A DNA stretch of 9,874 bases from an uncultured Bacteroidota bacterium (GTDB taxonomy: Bacteria > Bacteroidota > Bacteroidia > Chitinophagales > Chitinophagaceae): positions 1 through 9,874 of the forward strand of contig CAILMA010000658.1 in NCBI GenBank assembly GCA_903835145.1. The letters are read 5' to 3'. The position numbers and the translations under genes are program-made. The notes under the pieces are model-generated. The model did no database searches, was not told the DNA's origin, and worked only from the letters and a program-made list of their open reading frames with translations. Below, in pieces: positions 7,467-9,874 of this stretch (its first letter is position 1; each line of letters opens with the position of its first letter).

Positions 7467-7491
7467 AGACAGGCACCGGGGGTACCTGTTT
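7467..7491 (+). terminator. Hairpin after the TonB_C-domain gene, possible terminator
   Basis: AGACAGGCACC and GGTACCTGTTT form an 11-position stem with one C/A mismatch and one G-U pair around a GGG loop, starting 8 nt after the stop codon. Only a short T run follows, so it would be a weak intrinsic terminator or simply a stabilising 3' hairpin. It lies between convergent genes and could act for both strands. Confidence 0.4.
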
Positions 7492-7539
7492 CGTGGCCAA
7501 AGCGGTGGGTTAAAATGTTAAGCGCAATGGGGATCAGAA

Positions 7540-8010
7540 TTAGCTTACCTTACTAATGATATGTTCCCGCACTTTGCGCACGTAACGAAAATAACCCTGT
7601 TGCATCCTTATCCAGAAGACCGTAAGGATGACCACACTTACACCAAATATAATGTAAGCTGCGAGGTGGTGACCAAAATCTTTAAACGCGAAATTCAATA
7701 TTAGAGCCACCAGAAAAAGAAGGGAGCATAATATCATCATCAGCTGTGGCCCACCCAGATCCAGCTCGCGGATGCGGGAGGTGATCACAATTTTCACATT
7801 GCCATCGCCATCCTGCATGTCAATACTGGTAATAGGAAGGGTCTTGATTTCGGTCACCTGCTCAGTATGCGGGAAGATACTGATTACCCTGTTGTCTTCA
7901 ATGGCTTCGAAATCGAGGTTGCGGATTTTGATATGGTCCCCAACTAACCTCGTTTTCAACTCATCTCTTGAGTAACGGGAGGATAAAGTGTAAGTACGTT
8001 TAAATAACAT
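7540..8010 (-). CDS. Small membrane protein of unknown function, two C-terminal transmembrane helices
   Basis: A 156-residue protein that I cannot assign to a characterised family. Residues 1-87 look like a compact alpha/beta soluble domain (alternating hydrophobic strands such as VISIFPH, EIKTLPITSID and NVKIVITS). Two transmembrane helices follow, MMILCSLLFLVALILNFAF (91-109) and LAAYIIFGVSVVILTVFWI (116-134), and then a basic, aromatic tail (RMQQGYFRYVRKVREH). The basic tail and the absence of a signal peptide suggest that both ends face the cytoplasm. The frame is open for 20 more codons upstream, but that stretch contains a promoter-like sequence and reads as non-coding. I therefore start at the ATG at 8010, which begins the regular strand LFKRTYTLS. 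It stands alone, convergent to the TonB_C gene and downstream of a strong terminator. I make no functional call. Confidence 0.75.
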   Translation of the reverse strand: MLFKRTYTLSSRYSRDELKTRLVGDHIKIRNLDFEAIEDNRVISIFPHTEQVTEIKTLPITSIDMQDGDGNVKIVITSRIRELDLGGPQLMMILCSLLFLVALILNFAFKDFGHHLAAYIIFGVSVVILTVFWIRMQQGYFRYVRKVREHIISKVS

Positions 8011-8047
8011 AGGCCTGTGATTTTTTGAGTCTCCACTAAATTTAAAT

Positions 8048-8078
8048 GAAAGGTAAAGCATATTTACCACATTTCAAA
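8048..8078 (-). promoter_or_regulatory. Putative promoter for the small membrane protein gene
   Basis: On the minus strand, TTTG (8078-8075), a 19-nt spacer and TACCTTTC (8055-8048) form the same -33/-7 pair as upstream of the TonB_C gene. The predicted start near 8041 gives a leader of about 30 nt to the ATG at 8010, which supports the shorter reading frame. The remaining 120 bases up to the terminator are AT-rich and hold nothing else I can identify. Confidence 0.45.
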
Positions 8079-8198
8079 TGCTTTATCCTTAAAATTTGTG
8101 AACATCAAAAATCATGCCTGATTATAAATCAATGAAAGCAATTGACTAATAATTGTGAATTAAAACAATGTTATGACATTAAAGACGCCAGCATATGA

Positions 8199-8224
8199 AA
8201 AATCCGGGCAAAAACCCGGATTTT
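8199..8224 (-). terminator. Rho-independent terminator of the DUF4175-like gene
   Basis: AAAATCCGGG (8199-8208) and CCCGGATTTT (8215-8224) are a perfect 10-bp inverted repeat around a 6-nt loop, beginning 26 nt after the stop codon at 8250. On the minus strand the stem is followed by a short T run (ATTTTTC). The plus-strand copy is also followed by TTTTATT, so it could terminate in both directions. It separates the large gene from the small membrane protein gene. Confidence 0.85.
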
Positions 8225-8249
8225 ATTAACTATTCATTGCAAAATAAGT

Positions 8250-9874
8250 TTAATTACTACCTATGATATGGAAGTATTGCTCCACCATATCTTTATAATA
8301 AGGCTTCAATTGAGGGGGCACAGTCTTGTATAAATCGAGCAATTGTTTTTGGTCGGTAATGTATTTTTGAAGGGAAGCAGGTATTGGCCGGCTCACATCG
8401 TCAGCCGACTTTGAGCTGCGTTTATCATCCTGCTCCTGTTCGCGCACCGATTTCTGCGCTTCTAATAACCGGGTAAGTATTTCCTTCTGTCGTTGTATGA
8501 GCTCATCGGTCATCCGGCGGTTCACAATATCGGTTTCGGTCTTGTCCATTTTGCCATCCAACTCACGAAGTTCCTTGCTCACGCCATTCATGCCTTTGCT
8601 GTTCAGCAGGCTGCTGAGCTCCTGTATTTTCTTTCTTATGCTTGCTTGCTGTTCGGCAAGTTTGGCAAGCTGCTCGGCATCGCCGTTCTCACCTTCTTCA
8701 CCAGAACCTGAGCCGCCTTGTCCAGAGCCGTTTTCACCCTCTCCGCCACCGGGCTTCTTACCACCGGGTTTGTCGCCTGGCTTATCACCACCGGGTTTTT
8801 CACCAGGCTTGTCGCCGGGTTTTTCTCCCGGTTTTTTACCCGGCTTCTTACCCATCTGCTGCATGGCGTTACCCAGTTGTTGCTGCTCTGTAATGATATC
8901 AGATAACTGGCTACCGGGGCCCTTCTGAGGCTTTTTACCCCCCGGCTTGCTGCAACTACCCGCACCCGGTTTATCACTCTCATTCTGCATCTGCATGAGG
9001 TTAGCGAGTATCTCATTGAGCATGAGCGCAAGATTATTGGTGTAGGTCATCACATACTGCTGGTTGGTTACAGCACCATCAATAAACCGGTTTTCAAGTG
9101 CATCAACGGACTGTTGCAGAGCGTGCTCCAGTTCTGTAGTGGCTTTATTAACTACAGGTGGCAGCTTTGGTATGCGCTTACTCAGTGCAAAGAGGCTATC
9201 CCGTATCATGTAAGAGTTGCTGTGCAGCCTGTTTTGCTCTTCCTGATTAGCAATATAGGCCTGACTTGCCGGCGATGTTTTTCTCACTGCACCCATCAGG
9301 TTTTCCTGATCGAAGGACATACGAATGAGGTTACTAAGTATCTGCCGTGTAGCACGAATATCAATGTCTATTTCATCGGCACCCATTCCTCCGGCTTTTG
9401 AGCGCATGCTCTTGGCCGTTTTCTCCATTTTATCGGCAGCACTTTTCTGAGGCTTGCTCGCTTTTTTAGGTTGCTTTTGGTCCAGCTGCTGCTCGCTTTC
9501 TTCCATATCTTTTTTAGCGTCTTCAGCATCCTTTTTTGCATCTTCAAGGCCGTCGTCTTTCTTGTTTTCTTTCGCAAGTTTTTCTATGTCCTTCATGTCC
9601 TCTTTAAGCGTCTTATCGAGCTCCTTTTCTATTTGCTTCTGTTCCTTGCTCAGCTCCTCAGGGGTCTTTTGTTCTTTATCAGTTTCGCTGTTCAGCGTAT
9701 TTTCCTTTTTGGCCAGATCATCGAGTTTATTGGCCATGTCTTCCATGCGCATCTGCTGCTCCAGCTTAGCCATCTCTTCCTGCATGCGCTGCATGTCCAT
9801 CTTAAAGAGCTTGTTGTCCTGCTCCATTTTTTTCATGGCATCAACAGCCTGCTCTTTATTCAGTTTCTGCATGA
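8250..9874 (-). CDS. DUF4175-like coiled-coil protein, C-terminal part (N-terminus beyond right edge)
   Basis: 541 codons in an open frame that reaches the window edge without a stop. The first Met in view (9872) is probably internal, because the opening text (LNKEQAVDAMKKMEQDNK) resembles the middle of DUF4175 proteins. These are large Bacteroidota proteins of roughly 1100 residues with N-terminal membrane helices and a long coiled-coil C-terminal half; their function is unknown. Counted from that Met: residues 1-160 are highly charged Lys/Glu/Gln heptad-like coiled coil; 160-300 are a less charged helical block (IRATRQILSNLIRMSF...); about 300-335 hold a short Gly/Pro/Lys linker with one Cys and the helix QLSDIITEQQQLGNAMQQM; a KPG tandem array and an acidic Gly/Ser/Glu stretch follow; the last ~155 residues are helical again and end in YKDMVEQYFHIIGSN. 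It ends at a strong terminator. The family call is from memory of its pattern. The missing N-terminal half would settle it. Confidence 0.75.
   Translation of the reverse strand, partial: MQKLNKEQAVDAMKKMEQDNKLFKMDMQRMQEEMAKLEQQMRMEDMANKLDDLAKKENTLNSETDKEQKTPEELSKEQKQIEKELDKTLKEDMKDIEKLAKENKKDDGLEDAKKDAEDAKKDMEESEQQLDQKQPKKASKPQKSAADKMEKTAKSMRSKAGGMGADEIDIDIRATRQILSNLIRMSFDQENLMGAVRKTSPASQAYIANQEEQNRLHSNSYMIRDSLFALSKRIPKLPPVVNKATTELEHALQQSVDALENRFIDGAVTNQQYVMTYTNNLALMLNEILANLMQMQNESDKPGAGSCSKPGGKKPQKGPGSQLSDIITEQQQLGNAMQQMGKKPGKKPGEKPGDKPGEKPGGDKPGDKPGGKKPGGGEGENGSGQGGSGSGEEGENGDAEQLAKLAEQQASIRKKIQELSSLLNSKGMNGVSKELRELDGKMDKTETDIVNRRMTDELIQRQKEILTRLLEAQKSVREQEQDDKRSSKSADDVSRPIPASLQKYITDQKQLLDLYKTVPPQLKPYYKDMVEQYFHIIGSN
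8748..8849 (-). repeat. In-frame KPG tandem array within the DUF4175-like gene
   Basis: 34 codons encode eight units of (K/E/D)-K-P-G, two of them with an extra Gly: KKPG, KKPG, EKPG, DKPG, EKPGG, DKPG, DKPGG, KKPG. Each unit is 12 bases, with synonymous and charge-changing substitutions between copies. The array continues into an acidic Gly/Ser/Glu tract (about 8679-8747). It probably forms a flexible, extended linker between helical blocks. Such arrays may vary in copy number by slippage. Confidence 0.85.

Noticed and set aside
8011..8070. 20-codon upstream extension of the small membrane protein
   Set aside because: It overlaps the predicted promoter's -7 element at 8048-8055 and reads as AT-rich non-coding sequence. 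The ATG at 8010 gives a normal domain start.
8497..8928. 143-codon plus-strand open frame rich in Pro and Ser (SPPG/SPGF repeats)
   Set aside because: It is the antisense image of the KPG array and Gly-rich tract; the repeats keep the opposite strand free of stops. The minus-strand frame is longer and has the coherent coiled-coil protein.
9870..9872. The first Met in view as the true start of the DUF4175-like protein
   Set aside because: The frame stays open to the edge, the sequence at this point resembles the interior of a larger family, and no promoter can be seen. It is treated as partial.

Overview
The window looks like the chromosome of a Bacteroidota member, probably in or near the Chitinophagaceae. 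The evidence is a DUF2723/GT117-type membrane glycosyltransferase, a DUF4175-type coiled-coil protein, a protein combining YwqK/MORN-like repeats with a TonB C-terminal domain, and several promoters of the Bacteroidota type (-33 TTTG or TTG, -7 TAnnTTTG). No database search was possible, so the taxon and family names rest on recognised motifs.

Layout. Positions 1-968 (minus strand) hold a two-gene unit: a 262-residue protein I cannot name, followed 4 nt later by a MazF/PemK-type mRNA interferase that is cut by the left edge. Positions 1117-4182 (minus) encode the GT117-type membrane glycosyltransferase. A 130-bp divergent promoter region separates it from a plus-strand pair: a sensor histidine kinase (4313-5620) and an OmpR/RprY-like response regulator (5637-6326). 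A plus-strand YwqK-like/TonB_C protein follows (6439-7458). Convergent to it is a small two-helix membrane protein of unknown function (7540-8010, minus). The right end (8250-9874, minus) is the C-terminal part of a large DUF4175-like protein that enters from beyond the window. It ends at the best intrinsic terminator here (8199-8224).

How the genes may work together. Most of the window encodes envelope functions: sugar transfer across the inner membrane, a two-component signalling pair, a TonB_C-bearing envelope protein and a DUF4175-like membrane-associated coiled-coil protein. Divergent placement makes it possible, but not shown, that the response regulator also controls the glycosyltransferase gene. 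The AT-richer left end, with a toxin-like gene, looks accessory. It is the most likely place for something undescribed, because the gene in the usual antitoxin position encodes a large helical protein with none of the familiar antitoxin DNA-binding motifs. No tRNA, rRNA, CRISPR array, insertion sequence or phage gene was seen.
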